64,000 nucleotides of DNA from Acidiphilium sp. PA (GCF_026191915.1 NZ_JAIMBY010000001.1:558001-622000), one strand, 5' to 3'; shown: positions 8,088 to 15,039, numbered from the stretch's first letter. Numbers and translations: made by a program. The notes: a model not told the origin generated them from the sequence alone.

Positions 8088-8480
8088 GCCAGACGGTTGG
8101 ACGGCCGCCGTTCCGGGCAACCGGGGCGGAGGAAAGTCCGGGCTCCACGGAAACACGGTGCCGGTTAACGACCGGCGGGGGCGACCCCAGGGATAGTGCC
8201 ACAGAAAACAAACCGCCCGCGCGTGCAAACCCGCGGGCAAGGGTGAAACGGTGCGGTAAGAGCGCACCGCGCGCTCGGTAACGAGGGCGGCAGGGTAAAC
8301 CCCACCGGGAGCAAGACCGAATAGGGGTGGCCGGCGGCGTGAGCGATCATGGCCGCAGGGATGTTTTCGACCCGTCACCCGGGTTGGTCGCGCGAGGCGC
8401 GCAGCAATGCGCGTCCCAGACGAATGGCCGTCCACCATCCGCGAGGATGCGGACAGAACCCGGCTTACAGACCGTCTGGC
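8088..8480 (+). ncRNA. rnpB: RNase P RNA, bacterial class A
   Basis: Catalytic RNA that matures tRNA 5' ends. Ends are set by the P1 helix: GCCAGACGG at 8088-8096 pairs with CCGTCTGGC at 8472-8480. Conserved core pieces are GGAGGAAAGTCCGGGCTCC near the 5' end and ACAGAACCCGGCTTA near the 3' end. The length of 393 nt fits class A. Two tRNA genes follow closely. Confidence 0.95.
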
Positions 8481-8512
8481 ATCTATATCGATAAGAAGAA
8501 GCGGGCGCGTGG

Positions 8513-8584
8513 TGCCGGGTGAGGGATTTGAACCCCCGACCTTCGGTTTACAAAACCGCTGCACTACCACTGTGCTAACCCGGC
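8513..8584 (-). tRNA. tRNA-Thr (anticodon TGT)
   Basis: On the minus strand the acceptor GCCGGGT pairs with ACCCGGC. The anticodon stem/loop reads GCGGTTTTGTAAACCG with anticodon TGT, and the T loop is GGTTCAAATCC. The discriminator base is A and no CCA is encoded. It is opposite in direction to rnpB and tRNA-Ala. Confidence 0.95.
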
Positions 8585-8672
8585 CGCGCTACCAACGTCT
8601 TATCACGAGCGCGCCGGGTTTCCACCCCTTGCCTGCCCCCGCCACCCGGTTTATACGCCCCCAACGATCGGT

Positions 8673-8748
8673 GGGGCCATAGCTCAGTTGGGAGAGCGCC
8701 TGAATGGCATTCAGGAGGTCGGCGGTTCGATTCCGCTTGGCTCCACCA
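8673..8748 (+). tRNA. tRNA-Ala (anticodon GGC), element integration site
   Basis: Complete cloverleaf with acceptor GGGGCCA/TGGCTCC, D loop AGCTCAGTTGGGAGAGC, anticodon stem CCTGA/TCAGG with GGC, T loop GGTTCGATTCC, and encoded CCA. Its 3' part from the anticodon loop onward is duplicated at 16479-16526. The integrated element therefore restores the tRNA at its left end. Confidence 0.97.
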
Positions 8749-8749
8749 A
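8702..8749 (+). repeat. attL, 48-bp direct repeat
   Basis: From GAATGGCATTCAGG (anticodon arm) to CCACCAA just past the tRNA end. It is identical over 48 bp to 16479-16526 and is the left attachment site, inside the intact tRNA-Ala. Confidence 0.93.
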
Positions 8750-8771
8750 TCGTTTCAATGGGTTGCGCGAC

Positions 8772-8780
8772 TTATCCACA
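8772..8780 (+). promoter_or_regulatory. Perfect DnaA box
   Basis: TTATCCACA matches the DnaA consensus exactly. It lies 22 bp inside the element's left end, flanked by short CGCG-rich arms. Only one copy was found, so a role in replication is uncertain. The rest of 8750-8976 shows no convincing gene. Confidence 0.4.
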
Positions 8781-8976
8781 ACGCGCGATTTTTCCCGGAT
8801 ACCAAGCGGATCACAGTTGGCCTAGATTTCGACCCATCTGGTCGGCTCCTTCACGGTTGTGTGATTGCCGAATAGATGCTGGTCGAGGTCGAGGGCCGGC
8901 CTATGCGGCGTCGAGGGTGTCACGCGACATTGTGTGAATCTGTCTTTTATCGGTAAAATAACACGCGCGCGACGGG

Positions 8977-9237
8977 TCAGCGGGTGCGGTCTGGCTTTTC
9001 TGCCGTGACAGGCGCAACATAACCCCTCACTCGCCCGCCATCCTGACGCCACTGTGCGGGCTTCCAGGCGGTGTCTTTCATGAGCCGCCCGAGATCATGC
9101 GCCGATAAATCACGTAGTGCTGATAGGGTATGGCAACCGGCAAGCAAGTCATTCACCGCAACCCGGCGCGATCGGGTTGCTGCAACGATCACGGCGGCGA
9201 TCATCGCTACGGCGCGTTGTCGAGGGTCATCCGGCAT
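8977..9237 (-). CDS. Small protein of the mobile element, unknown
   Basis: 86 residues, no recognised family. An Ala-rich N-terminal helix is followed by a basic, mixed C-terminal half (KDTAWKPAQWRQDGGRVRGY). Its ATG overlaps the 3' end of the gene at 9227-9457 by 11 bp, suggesting coupled translation. It is the last gene of the element's left-hand operon. Confidence 0.5.
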   Translation of the reverse strand: MPDDPRQRAVAMIAAVIVAATRSRRVAVNDLLAGCHTLSALRDLSAHDLGRLMKDTAWKPAQWRQDGGRVRGYVAPVTAEKPDRTR

Positions 9238-9457
9238 CGGCGTCGAGGTCAGGGAACGCTTCGTAGGCAGCGAGCACCGGATTCGCCCGGCGCTTCATTT
9301 CGGCAAGATCGCGGCAGGACCGGGCGGCATCGATCTGTTGAATGCCGATGTAGAGCCGATCGCGCGCGGCCTTCATCTTGGCTTTGAGGTCGAGCAGTTC
9401 GGCTTTCTCGGATTCTGGCAGGCCACGGCCGGCCATCTTGTTCGCGACGAAACTCAT
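9227..9457 (-). CDS. Small helical protein of the mobile element, unknown
   Basis: 76 residues, probably largely helical (SEKAELLDLKAKMKAARDRL). A strong ribosome site, AGGAGGA, stands before the ATG at 9457, with a stable hairpin (9479-9509) just upstream. No family recognised. Confidence 0.6.
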   Translation of the reverse strand: MSFVANKMAGRGLPESEKAELLDLKAKMKAARDRLYIGIQQIDAARSCRDLAEMKRRANPVLAAYEAFPDLDADAG

Positions 9458-9478
9458 TTCAGAATCCTCCTACGGGAT

Positions 9479-9509
9479 GCCCGCCAGTGCCGTGGGAACA
9501 CTGGCGGGC
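9479..9509. repeat. 11-bp stem hairpin before element gene
   Basis: GCCCGCCAGTG (9479-9489) and CACTGGCGGGC (9499-9509) form a perfect stem with a 9-nt loop, between the genes at 9556 and 9457. It is not followed by T residues on the minus strand. It may protect the upstream message's 3' end or tune translation of the next gene. Confidence 0.5.
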
Positions 9510-9555
9510 GGGGCCGCGCGACGGGGTATCAAGTCGCCGCGCGGTTTTCGGTCTA

Positions 9556-10128
9556 TCAGGCCACCTTCGCCGTTTTCACGTTGTGCAGGGCGCGTTCTAC
9601 ATCGGCTAGGCTCGCGATCGGCGCGATCGCCCAATGGTCAGCCGGGGGCGCTTGTCGGCTAAGCCGAAGCGCATACTTTTGCGCGAAGTCGAGGCCGGCA
9701 TCTCTCGCTTCCGCACCGGCCTGATCCAGTTCGGCCAGCGCCGCGCGGGCTTCGGTCAGCGCAGCATCGACGCGGGCGGCGGCTTCGATACGCCTCGCGA
9801 TGGCGGCGGTAAGACGATCGGCGCGGTCGAGGCGATCGGCTTCATGGGCTTTTGCGGCCAGTTCGGCTTCGCGTAGCTTGGCCGCTTCATTGATCGCCGT
9901 CGCCAACTCCAGAGCCGCCTCGGCATCCGTGATCATGCGGCTGGCATTGACCAGATCGGCCGCGGGGATTTTGCTGCCTTCGGCGGCGCGCTCCACCAGT
10001 TCGGTCCGCTCAGCTTTCGCGCGGGCGAGCCTGCCCATTTCGGTCGCGACTGCGGTACGGGCGGCGGTGGTGCGGGCCTGCGCATCGGCGCGTTCGGCTC
10101 GGGCCTTGGTGCGTTCATCGGGTGTCAT
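9556..10128 (-). CDS. Coiled-coil protein of the mobile element, unknown
   Basis: 190 residues, Ala/Glu/Arg-rich, with long heptad-like helices through residues 1-150 (TEMGRLARAKAERTELVERA and similar) and a compact C-terminal end (HWAIAPIASLADVERALHNV). The ATG overlaps the upstream gene's stop by 4 bp. Scaffold-like or regulatory roles are possible; nothing in the sequence decides it. Confidence 0.6.
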   Translation of the reverse strand: MTPDERTKARAERADAQARTTAARTAVATEMGRLARAKAERTELVERAAEGSKIPAADLVNASRMITDAEAALELATAINEAAKLREAELAAKAHEADRLDRADRLTAAIARRIEAAARVDAALTEARAALAELDQAGAEARDAGLDFAQKYALRLSRQAPPADHWAIAPIASLADVERALHNVKTAKVA

Positions 10129-10391
10129 TTTGGGTCTTTCATTTGGTGAATGGGACGGGCGGCGATGCGGTTCATCGCGGCGCGTTCGGTGCGGATTCGA
10201 TCCATTTTCCGCGCGAAGTCAGACCACGCGGATTTTGCGGCGCGAAACTCTGCGGGCGACAATTTACGAGCATCAACCGGCGCGGGTGGTTCGGGATCAC
10301 CGTCTTGCCAATCGGCCGGCATGCCTCGTGCGAGCAGATCGCGATTGCGTTGTTTTTCGTCGTCGGTCATCGCGCTGAACGGCTTTCCCAT
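10125..10391 (-). CDS. Small protein of the mobile element, unknown
   Basis: 88 residues, charged (FSAMTDDEKQRNRDLLARGM; a helical segment in the second half). It overlaps its upstream neighbour by 25 bp and its downstream neighbour by 4 bp, as in tightly packed phage-type operons. No family recognised. Confidence 0.58.
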   Translation of the reverse strand: MGKPFSAMTDDEKQRNRDLLARGMPADWQDGDPEPPAPVDARKLSPAEFRAAKSAWSDFARKMDRIRTERAAMNRIAARPIHQMKDPK

Positions 10392-10528
10392 TTTTTGTAA
10401 TCCTTCGCTCCCGGCTTCATCTTTTCCGATTCGACAAATCGCCGGACGGAGTATTGCGTGGTCGTAATTGAACGGCGCACTGCCGTCATTTCACGTGGTA
10501 ATGGGCAACCTTTGTGCTTGTTCGCCAT
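10367..10528 (-). CDS. Small basic protein of the mobile element, unknown
   Basis: 53 residues from the ATG at 10528, chosen because GAGGAA stands about 10 bp before it; an in-frame TTG further upstream is less likely. Strongly basic (MANKHKGCPLPREMTAVRRS...), suggesting nucleic-acid binding. First gene of the left-hand operon, directly downstream of the iteron/AT-rich promoter region. Confidence 0.5.
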   Translation of the reverse strand: MANKHKGCPLPREMTAVRRSITTTQYSVRRFVESEKMKPGAKDYKKWESRSAR

Positions 10529-10600
10529 AAGTCGTGATTCCTCTATCAACTTTGGTAATCATAGCAAAATATGGGGATAGGACACAATATATATTTAATA

Positions 10601-10660
10601 CGTCACTTCGCGTCACTGCGCGTCAATGATGTATATTGGTGTATTTACGTAGAACTACGT
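10601..10660. promoter_or_regulatory. 10-bp tandem iterons, AT-rich tract and inverted repeat
   Basis: Three 10-bp units, CGTCACTTCG, CGTCACTGCG and CGTCAATGAT, run from 10601 to 10630, next to an AT-rich tract (10577-10600). An inverted repeat ACGTAG-AA-CTACGT follows at 10647-10660. On the minus strand the units read as repeated GTGACG/TTGACG, so they overlap possible -35 boxes for the operon starting at 10528. The layout suits an operator, or a secondary replication origin. Confidence 0.5.
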
Positions 10661-10750
10661 TATGATGACTGGCTTCGCTAGGCGGTAGGGCTGCAACTAC
10701 GGCATGGTGGGAAAAGGAAAGATCTGACCGTCGCCGGTCACTTTCAACGA

Positions 10751-11077
10751 TCACGCTACTCTCTTTCTTTCTAACAATTCCGCCCCTTCTGTTTGTATCG
10801 CGAACCGTTCGTCTCGCTCGTATTTCCAATCTGGCGAGCACGTCGAGCACGTCCATCCTGCGGGATTTTCGATGGCGACGAACCGCTGCGATCCGCCGCA
10901 CCTAGCGCACAAGACGATGATGGTCGGGTCCACCAATTCGCGGATGATCTCGGTCTCTTGAGCGCGGATCGCTGCCCTAATTTCCGGTTGCAATTTGTCG
11001 GCACCCTCCACCCACAGGCGGGCGCGGAGTGTCGCCCCCGCGCCTTGTGCCGACCGGATCAGATCGGCCCCGGTCAT
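10751..11077 (-). CDS. TubC_N-like docking domain fused to a zinc ribbon
   Basis: 108 residues from an ATG overlapping the ATPase stop (ATGA). Residues 1-48 (TGADLIRSAQGAGATLRARL then LQPEIRAAIRAQETEIIREL) match the pattern of TubC N-terminal docking-like domains, known from PKS/NRPS docking and common as short mobile-element proteins. Cys57-x2-Cys60 and Cys77-x2-Cys80 form a likely zinc ribbon. Its position after primase and ATPase suggests a replication accessory role; that is inference. Confidence 0.65.
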   Translation of the reverse strand: MTGADLIRSAQGAGATLRARLWVEGADKLQPEIRAAIRAQETEIIRELVDPTIIVLCARCGGSQRFVAIENPAGWTCSTCSPDWKYERDERFAIQTEGAELLERKRVA

Positions 11078-12711
11078 GCCCATTCACCCCCCTCAAAACC
11101 CGTATCTGTGCCGTTTCCGTCCGCTACACCCCCTGAAACCGCTACACCGCTACAATCGGCAGGCGACTGCGATTTTTCGGGTGTTTCGTATCCGCTACAT
11201 ACATGAGGGTGTAGCGGTTCTAAATCATCGTTTTGGCCAGGATTTCCTTCACTTGTAGCGGTGTAGCGGTTTGAATCCCCCCCACTAGGCGCGGGGTCGA
11301 GGTAACGGGCGAATGCGTCGTCAAACTGGTCGATCTGATAGGCTTTCAGAACCCGGTCGATTGCTCCCCCGAATCTGGCGTTGTGGGGCCTGATCCTGAA
11401 TGGTGACAGAGCACGCGAAAGTTGCGCTGCCGTCATCGGCTTGCCCTGCCTCCACTCTGCCCATGGCCTGTCCTCCATGCTCCCCAGGCGGTTCGCGAGG
11501 TCGGTTGATGCAAGGCGATTCTGGCCTGCATCCTTAAACGCGGTTCGGATATCGGAGAGCAGCATTGCACCGGTTCCACCACTGTCCTGATCGTTAGCGC
11601 GGTCACCAAATAGGGTTAGCAACGCGCGCCGACCACGTGCTGCCCAGGCGGCTCCAGCGGCATCCGCGATAGAAAAGATGGGCACAGAGATATCACCCTC
11701 ACGGTCATTCAGCGCGGCGGGGATTTCCGGGTTTTCGTCGAGTTTATCGGCTTCGTCTTTCGCCCATCGAGCAAGTTTACTACCGATCGTCGCGATCTTG
11801 TTCCGCGCTCCACGATCACGCATTTTCGCAACACGCTGTGCGGCGCTTTTGCGCTCAAGCCTGATTGGGATCGCGCGATCTTCCAACGTGCCGGGCAGGC
11901 TCTTGATGGCAGCGAGCGCGACGGGTGCAAAGGTGGCAAATTGTACCGGAACAAACGCGCCAGAGATTTCGACCACCCTGATCACGTTGCCTGATCGCTC
12001 GAAGCCAGAATTGAGCACCCCCCTCAATTCCTCTGCGTTCTCTTTCAGGTGCGTGTCGGCTTCGTCGATCAGCAGTGACAGCGGAGCCAAGGCTTCGATG
12101 GTCCTGAATACCGACGACGAGCTGATGTTGTCGGCTTTGAGTGGCGACAAGCATGTGGATCGCAGCACGTCGAGCAGGGTGGACTTTCCACAGCGTTTTT
12201 CCGGGCTGGTGATTGCCAGGCGCGGCGTATGCTGAAACCGCGCGTAGCACCACGTATGGGCGATCCAGAGCACGGTTGCATCGCGGGCGGCGGGCGAGAG
12301 GATGACGTGACGGTCCAGAGCAGAAGCCAAGTCATCGAGCAGCGTAGCAAGGTTGACCGGCTCAGGGTGCGGCTCATGCGTTTTGAATGACAAGCGCCGT
12401 CCGTGCGTCGGCTCGTTCGTATCGCCGCGCGCCTTCCTGACTTCGTCGTCGAGGGTCGAGCACCTGATTTTGAGGCGCTTTGCCTCATCCTCTCTTATCT
12501 GATCGTAGTTGATCGCAGACAATTTCGCGAGGCGGGCGATCGCTTGCTCAGCAGTCTCCGGCGCGGCCTCATGCTCAGTGAAACCGTCGTCTTGCGGCGC
12601 GTCATGGGAGGCGCTGGCCGCGTTCGGCTTGGTGACGGTCTCGCCCATCACGGTATCGCCCATAAGAGCCTCAGCGGCCCGCAAATCGGCGCGGCGGATA
12701 GGGCGGCTCAT
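11074..12711 (-). CDS. DUF3631-domain ATPase, replication helicase-like
   Basis: 545 residues. Walker A is at about 169-178 (SPEKRCGKST) and Walker B at 213-219 (LLIDEAD); the DUF3631 core continues to about residue 430 (RPWAEWRQGKPMTAAQLSRALS). DUF3631 proteins accompany Toprim primases in phage-like and island elements and are thought to serve as the helicase partner. It overlaps the primase stop by 4 bp. The C-terminal 80 residues look unstructured; their DNA (11121-11269) holds seven iterons, see separate entry. Confidence 0.85.
   Translation of the reverse strand: MSRPIRRADLRAAEALMGDTVMGETVTKPNAASASHDAPQDDGFTEHEAAPETAEQAIARLAKLSAINYDQIREDEAKRLKIRCSTLDDEVRKARGDTNEPTHGRRLSFKTHEPHPEPVNLATLLDDLASALDRHVILSPAARDATVLWIAHTWCYARFQHTPRLAITSPEKRCGKSTLLDVLRSTCLSPLKADNISSSSVFRTIEALAPLSLLIDEADTHLKENAEELRGVLNSGFERSGNVIRVVEISGAFVPVQFATFAPVALAAIKSLPGTLEDRAIPIRLERKSAAQRVAKMRDRGARNKIATIGSKLARWAKDEADKLDENPEIPAALNDREGDISVPIFSIADAAGAAWAARGRRALLTLFGDRANDQDSGGTGAMLLSDIRTAFKDAGQNRLASTDLANRLGSMEDRPWAEWRQGKPMTAAQLSRALSPFRIRPHNARFGGAIDRVLKAYQIDQFDDAFARYLDPAPSGGDSNRYTATSEGNPGQNDDLEPLHPHVCSGYETPEKSQSPADCSGVAVSGGVADGNGTDTGFEGGEWA
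11121..11272. repeat. Seven TGTAGCGG iterons, putative origin inside coding DNA
   Basis: The 8-mer occurs as CCGCTACA at 11121, 11139, 11147 and 11192, and as TGTAGCGG at 11210, 11254 and 11262. AAACCGCTACACCGCTACAA (11136-11155) and its exact complement at 11253-11272 form a 20-bp inverted repeat. The copies are read in different phases (RYT/TAT, PLH, CSG, GVA), so selection acts on the DNA and not on the peptide. They lie within the 3' end of the ATPase gene. Confidence 0.85.
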
Positions 12712-13577
12712 GCTTCACCCCCGGCGCGGCGGATGAGCACGTCGTTGAAGTCGTCGCCCCGCAAATTCGGTTTCACGATGCGGACTGTGCGGCCTTCCGA
12801 TTTCCAGCGCCGGAGTGCGGCCTCGGCAGATTCGATGCCGGGTTTGTCATGGTCGGCGGCGATCACCACGGACTTCACGTCTGGGGGCAGCAGCAAACCC
12901 TTGGCCAAGTTCCCAGCCGAAACCGCTGACCAGGCAGGAAGGTCGAGCAGGATGCCGGCGGCGATGGCGGTTTCCGGCCCCTCGGCAACCACGATGTCGG
13001 CACCCAGGCCAAACCGGATTGCACCGCCCCAAATTGGCCCCTTGAACGCCTTGGCCGGGTCGAGCGCGGCCTTGCGGCCATCGTCGGCAAGGTAAATCCG
13101 CTGCACCCCGATCTGGTTGCCATTTACGTCGTCGATCCGGCAGATCAGCGCGGGGTAGCGGCGATTGTCCAGGTGGCGAGTGTCGGCACGAAACCGGAGT
13201 GCGGGATTGCCGATCGCCTGATCGAGGCGGCGGCGGCGGAGGTAAATCGAGGCTAGGCAGTTGCCGGTCAGGGTCTCACTGCTACCCCAGAGTGCTACAG
13301 CCTGTTCCTGCTTCTTGGCGCGGCCCTCAGCGGCCTTGGTGGAGGCGATGGCGTCGTCGGAGCGGTCAATCCGCGCACCCGCTCCAGCGTCCATCACAGC
13401 AGCCCAGATCGCATCCCGATCATTGCACGACACGCAAGACGCGGAGATTTTCCCGCGCTTGGATTTCAGCAGGAGCGTCGGCACCGTGTAGTTGCAGGCC
13501 GGGCAGGTGCAGCGCCAGTGATTCCCAGTCTTGAATGCTCCCAGGTTGGAAGCGATAGTTTCGATTGTTGCAGTCAT
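12708..13577 (-). CDS. Toprim-domain DNA primase of the mobile element
   Basis: 289 residues. The N-terminal zinc finger has Cys23, Cys25, Cys28, Cys48 and Cys51. A middle region (about 90-185) resembles phage/plasmid-type primases (PALICRIDD, GVQRIYL). The C-terminal Toprim fold has AEGPET around Glu199 and ADHD (Asp242, Asp244), the metal-binding set. Synthesises primers, presumably at the element's own origin, together with the overlapping DUF3631 ATPase. The gap upstream to alpA carries a candidate opposite-strand RNA. Confidence 0.9.
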   Translation of the reverse strand: MTATIETIASNLGAFKTGNHWRCTCPACNYTVPTLLLKSKRGKISASCVSCNDRDAIWAAVMDAGAGARIDRSDDAIASTKAAEGRAKKQEQAVALWGSSETLTGNCLASIYLRRRRLDQAIGNPALRFRADTRHLDNRRYPALICRIDDVNGNQIGVQRIYLADDGRKAALDPAKAFKGPIWGGAIRFGLGADIVVAEGPETAIAAGILLDLPAWSAVSAGNLAKGLLLPPDVKSVVIAADHDKPGIESAEAALRRWKSEGRTVRIVKPNLRGDDFNDVLIRRAGGEA

Positions 13578-13645
13578 GGCATGAAACTTTCATTCATGCC
13601 GCTTCGGATATCGCTTGACGTAGAGCAGAAACTTTCGATATATGG

Positions 13646-13701
13646 GCTTGCGCGTCTATCGAGTTTCCGCCCCGTCCGCTTGCCAGAGCGGCGGGGTTTT
13701 T
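13646..13701 (+). ncRNA. Candidate small RNA opposite the primase leader
   Basis: On the plus strand, against all neighbouring genes, TTGACG (13615-13620) and TATATG (13639-13644) have 18-bp spacing. About 50 bp on is a strong terminator (13670-13701). The RNA would be about 50-55 nt and complementary to the primase mRNA leader. P4 uses a short RNA to control its replication operon; the parallel is inference. Confidence 0.35.
13670..13701 (+). terminator. Rho-independent terminator, plus strand
   Basis: Stem CCCCG-t-CCGCT / AGCGG-CGGGG with a 6-nt loop, followed by TTTTT. It is oriented to stop plus-strand transcription, though both flanking genes read minus. Confidence 0.7.
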
Positions 13702-13704
13702 CGT

Positions 13705-13890
13705 TTAGGCGGCGGTGCGGACTTCGGCCCGGCTGGCGATGTAGTTGGCCAGATCGGAGCGGCGGAAAAAAATCTTCCTGTCACCAATCTTTATGCGCGG
13801 GATTTCCGGGATGCGGTCGAGCGTCCGATCAGAAACATGAAGGAAATTTGCGGCCTGCTTGCGGTCGAGCAGTTCATCGGAATGAGACAT
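13705..13890 (-). CDS. AlpA/Xis-like helix-turn-helix protein
   Basis: 61 residues, winged-helix MerR/AlpA type: LLDRKQAANFLHVSDRTLDR is the HTH and RIKIGDRKIFFRRSDLANYI the wing and follow-on helix. Such proteins act as excisionase or as activators of integrase/replication genes in P4-like elements. It heads the alpA-primase-ATPase operon, and a 20-bp palindrome lies 35 bp before its ATG. Confidence 0.85.
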   Translation of the reverse strand: MSHSDELLDRKQAANFLHVSDRTLDRIPEIPRIKIGDRKIFFRRSDLANYIASRAEVRTAA

Positions 13891-13925
13891 AAATCACCTT
13901 GTTTGTTGTGGTGACTGTCCAAATA

Positions 13926-13945
13926 CACATACGTGCACGTATGTG
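13926..13945. promoter_or_regulatory. 20-bp perfect palindrome, candidate operator of alpA operon
   Basis: CACATACGTGCACGTATGTG is fully self-complementary. It lies between alpA (start 13890) and the end of the gene at 13968, where the alpA promoter must be, so a dimeric repressor or activator site is the simplest reading. Confidence 0.6.
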
Positions 13946-13967
13946 CAGCAATAGACTTCTCTCATTT

Positions 13968-14591
13968 TCAGGGGGTGAAAATGGTCTTGATTGAACGTGC
14001 GTCGCGTTTTCGGGCGGCTTTGATGCCGATAAACTTAAGGCCAGTTTTTATATGCCGGCGCATCTGGGCTTCCGATAATTTAGCGCGACGAGCCATAAAC
14101 CTAATTATGTCATCGGACTTCATCGCCGGGTTCGCGTGGCAATTTTCGAGATAGGCTTGCGCTGCCTTGTATCCGAGCGACTGATCCCGATACCGGGCGA
14201 ACGGGTTGCTCCCTTTTGTTTTTCCGCTCTTGAATCCGAATGAATCGGCAAGCGCCTTACTGCCATCCGCAAGCTTCCAGGCTTTTTCATCGAACGTCGC
14301 GAATCCGGCTATTTGCTCGATGAAAGTAGACGCGCTGGCAACCACGTAGCCGGCCAAGTCATCAGGCAGAGGATTAGATCGGTCCCAAGTCGCCAGCGCC
14401 TCCATCGCACCTATCGGGTTGCCGTCCGTCCGCCATGATCTCAGAGCGTCCGCATGGCGCACGGCGCGCGTTTGGGCCATGAGTGCTGGAGCAATTTGCT
14501 CGTTGCGTTTGGTCACTTCCTCCAGCACCGCGTTCACCCAATCGGCGTAGATGGGCGGGGTTTCACCCCCGCCGTTGTCATCGCCGATCAC
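13968..14591 (-). CDS. Mobile-element protein of unknown function
   Basis: 207 residues from a GTG overlapping the upstream stop (GTGA). This start is preferred to an upstream in-frame one at 14750, which would overlap the upstream gene by more than 150 bp. Mostly helical; the C-terminal part (DDIIRFMARRAKLSEAQMRRHIKTGLKFIGI) looks like a DNA-binding helical bundle with a basic tail. No family recognised. Last gene of a three-gene coupled operon. Confidence 0.6.
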   Translation of the reverse strand: MIGDDNGGGETPPIYADWVNAVLEEVTKRNEQIAPALMAQTRAVRHADALRSWRTDGNPIGAMEALATWDRSNPLPDDLAGYVVASASTFIEQIAGFATFDEKAWKLADGSKALADSFGFKSGKTKGSNPFARYRDQSLGYKAAQAYLENCHANPAMKSDDIIRFMARRAKLSEAQMRRHIKTGLKFIGIKAARKRDARSIKTIFTP

Positions 14592-14830
14592 GATTTTGCC
14601 CCAAGACGCTCCACCGCTTCCAGCGCCTTCACGTCGGCGTCCGGGTCGCCATTGGCGAGCAGAAAAGCCAGCGCGGCCTTGCGCACCCCACTCCGCCGGA
14701 CAATCGCGCGGAAAAAATTTAGAAAGAGTGGTTGCGCTTCCGGGGAGCATGAGCGGTACGCCTGAAGGACACGGAGTTCGTTGTCGGTTATGGCCATTGT
14801 CGGCTGCTCAGCCGGTTGTTTCGCGTTCAT
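14588..14830 (-). CDS. Small helical mobile-element protein, unknown
   Basis: 80 residues from the ATG at 14830 with GGAG upstream. Helical, with one long amphipathic run (AQPLFLNFFRAIVRRSGVRKAA split by short loops) and an acidic C-terminal segment. It overlaps both neighbours by 4 bp (ATGA upstream, GTGA downstream). No family recognised. Confidence 0.6.
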   Translation of the reverse strand: MNAKQPAEQPTMAITDNELRVLQAYRSCSPEAQPLFLNFFRAIVRRSGVRKAALAFLLANGDPDADVKALEAVERLGAKS

Positions 14831-15039
14831 GACTGCGACTCCGCGAAAGTCCGCCGGAACGACGCCAGCGTCATTTTGGCGATCAGCTCGCGCTCGGACG
14901 GGCTGGTCGCCATTCTCGCCAGCTTCAACATCGCGGTGTCGGCGGTTCGCACCACGTCCACCACGCGCGGGCTTGTGGCGCGGCGGGCAACGGTTGTGGT
15001 ATCGGTTGATCGGTCCTGTTTCATCTGGTTTGTCTCCAT
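14827..15039 (-). CDS. Small mobile-element protein, unknown
   Basis: 70 residues from the ATG at 15039 (METNQMKQDRS); two earlier in-frame starts give a proline-rich extension that looks non-coding. The second half is helical and basic (TASPS-type ERELIAKMTLASFRRTF). It sits about 80 bp after the integrase stop and is coupled to the next gene. Confidence 0.5.
   Translation of the reverse strand: METNQMKQDRSTDTTTVARRATSPRVVDVVRTADTAMLKLARMATSPSERELIAKMTLASFRRTFAESQS

Noticed and set aside
8822-9052. 76-codon minus-strand frame at the left end of the element
   Set aside because: Overlaps the better-supported gene at 8977-9237, lacks a ribosome site and has no natural domain pattern.
11121-11272. 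CRISPR array
   Set aside because: The units are 8 bp, unevenly spaced and in both directions inside a coding region; there are no spacers or cas genes. No CRISPR array was seen anywhere in the window.
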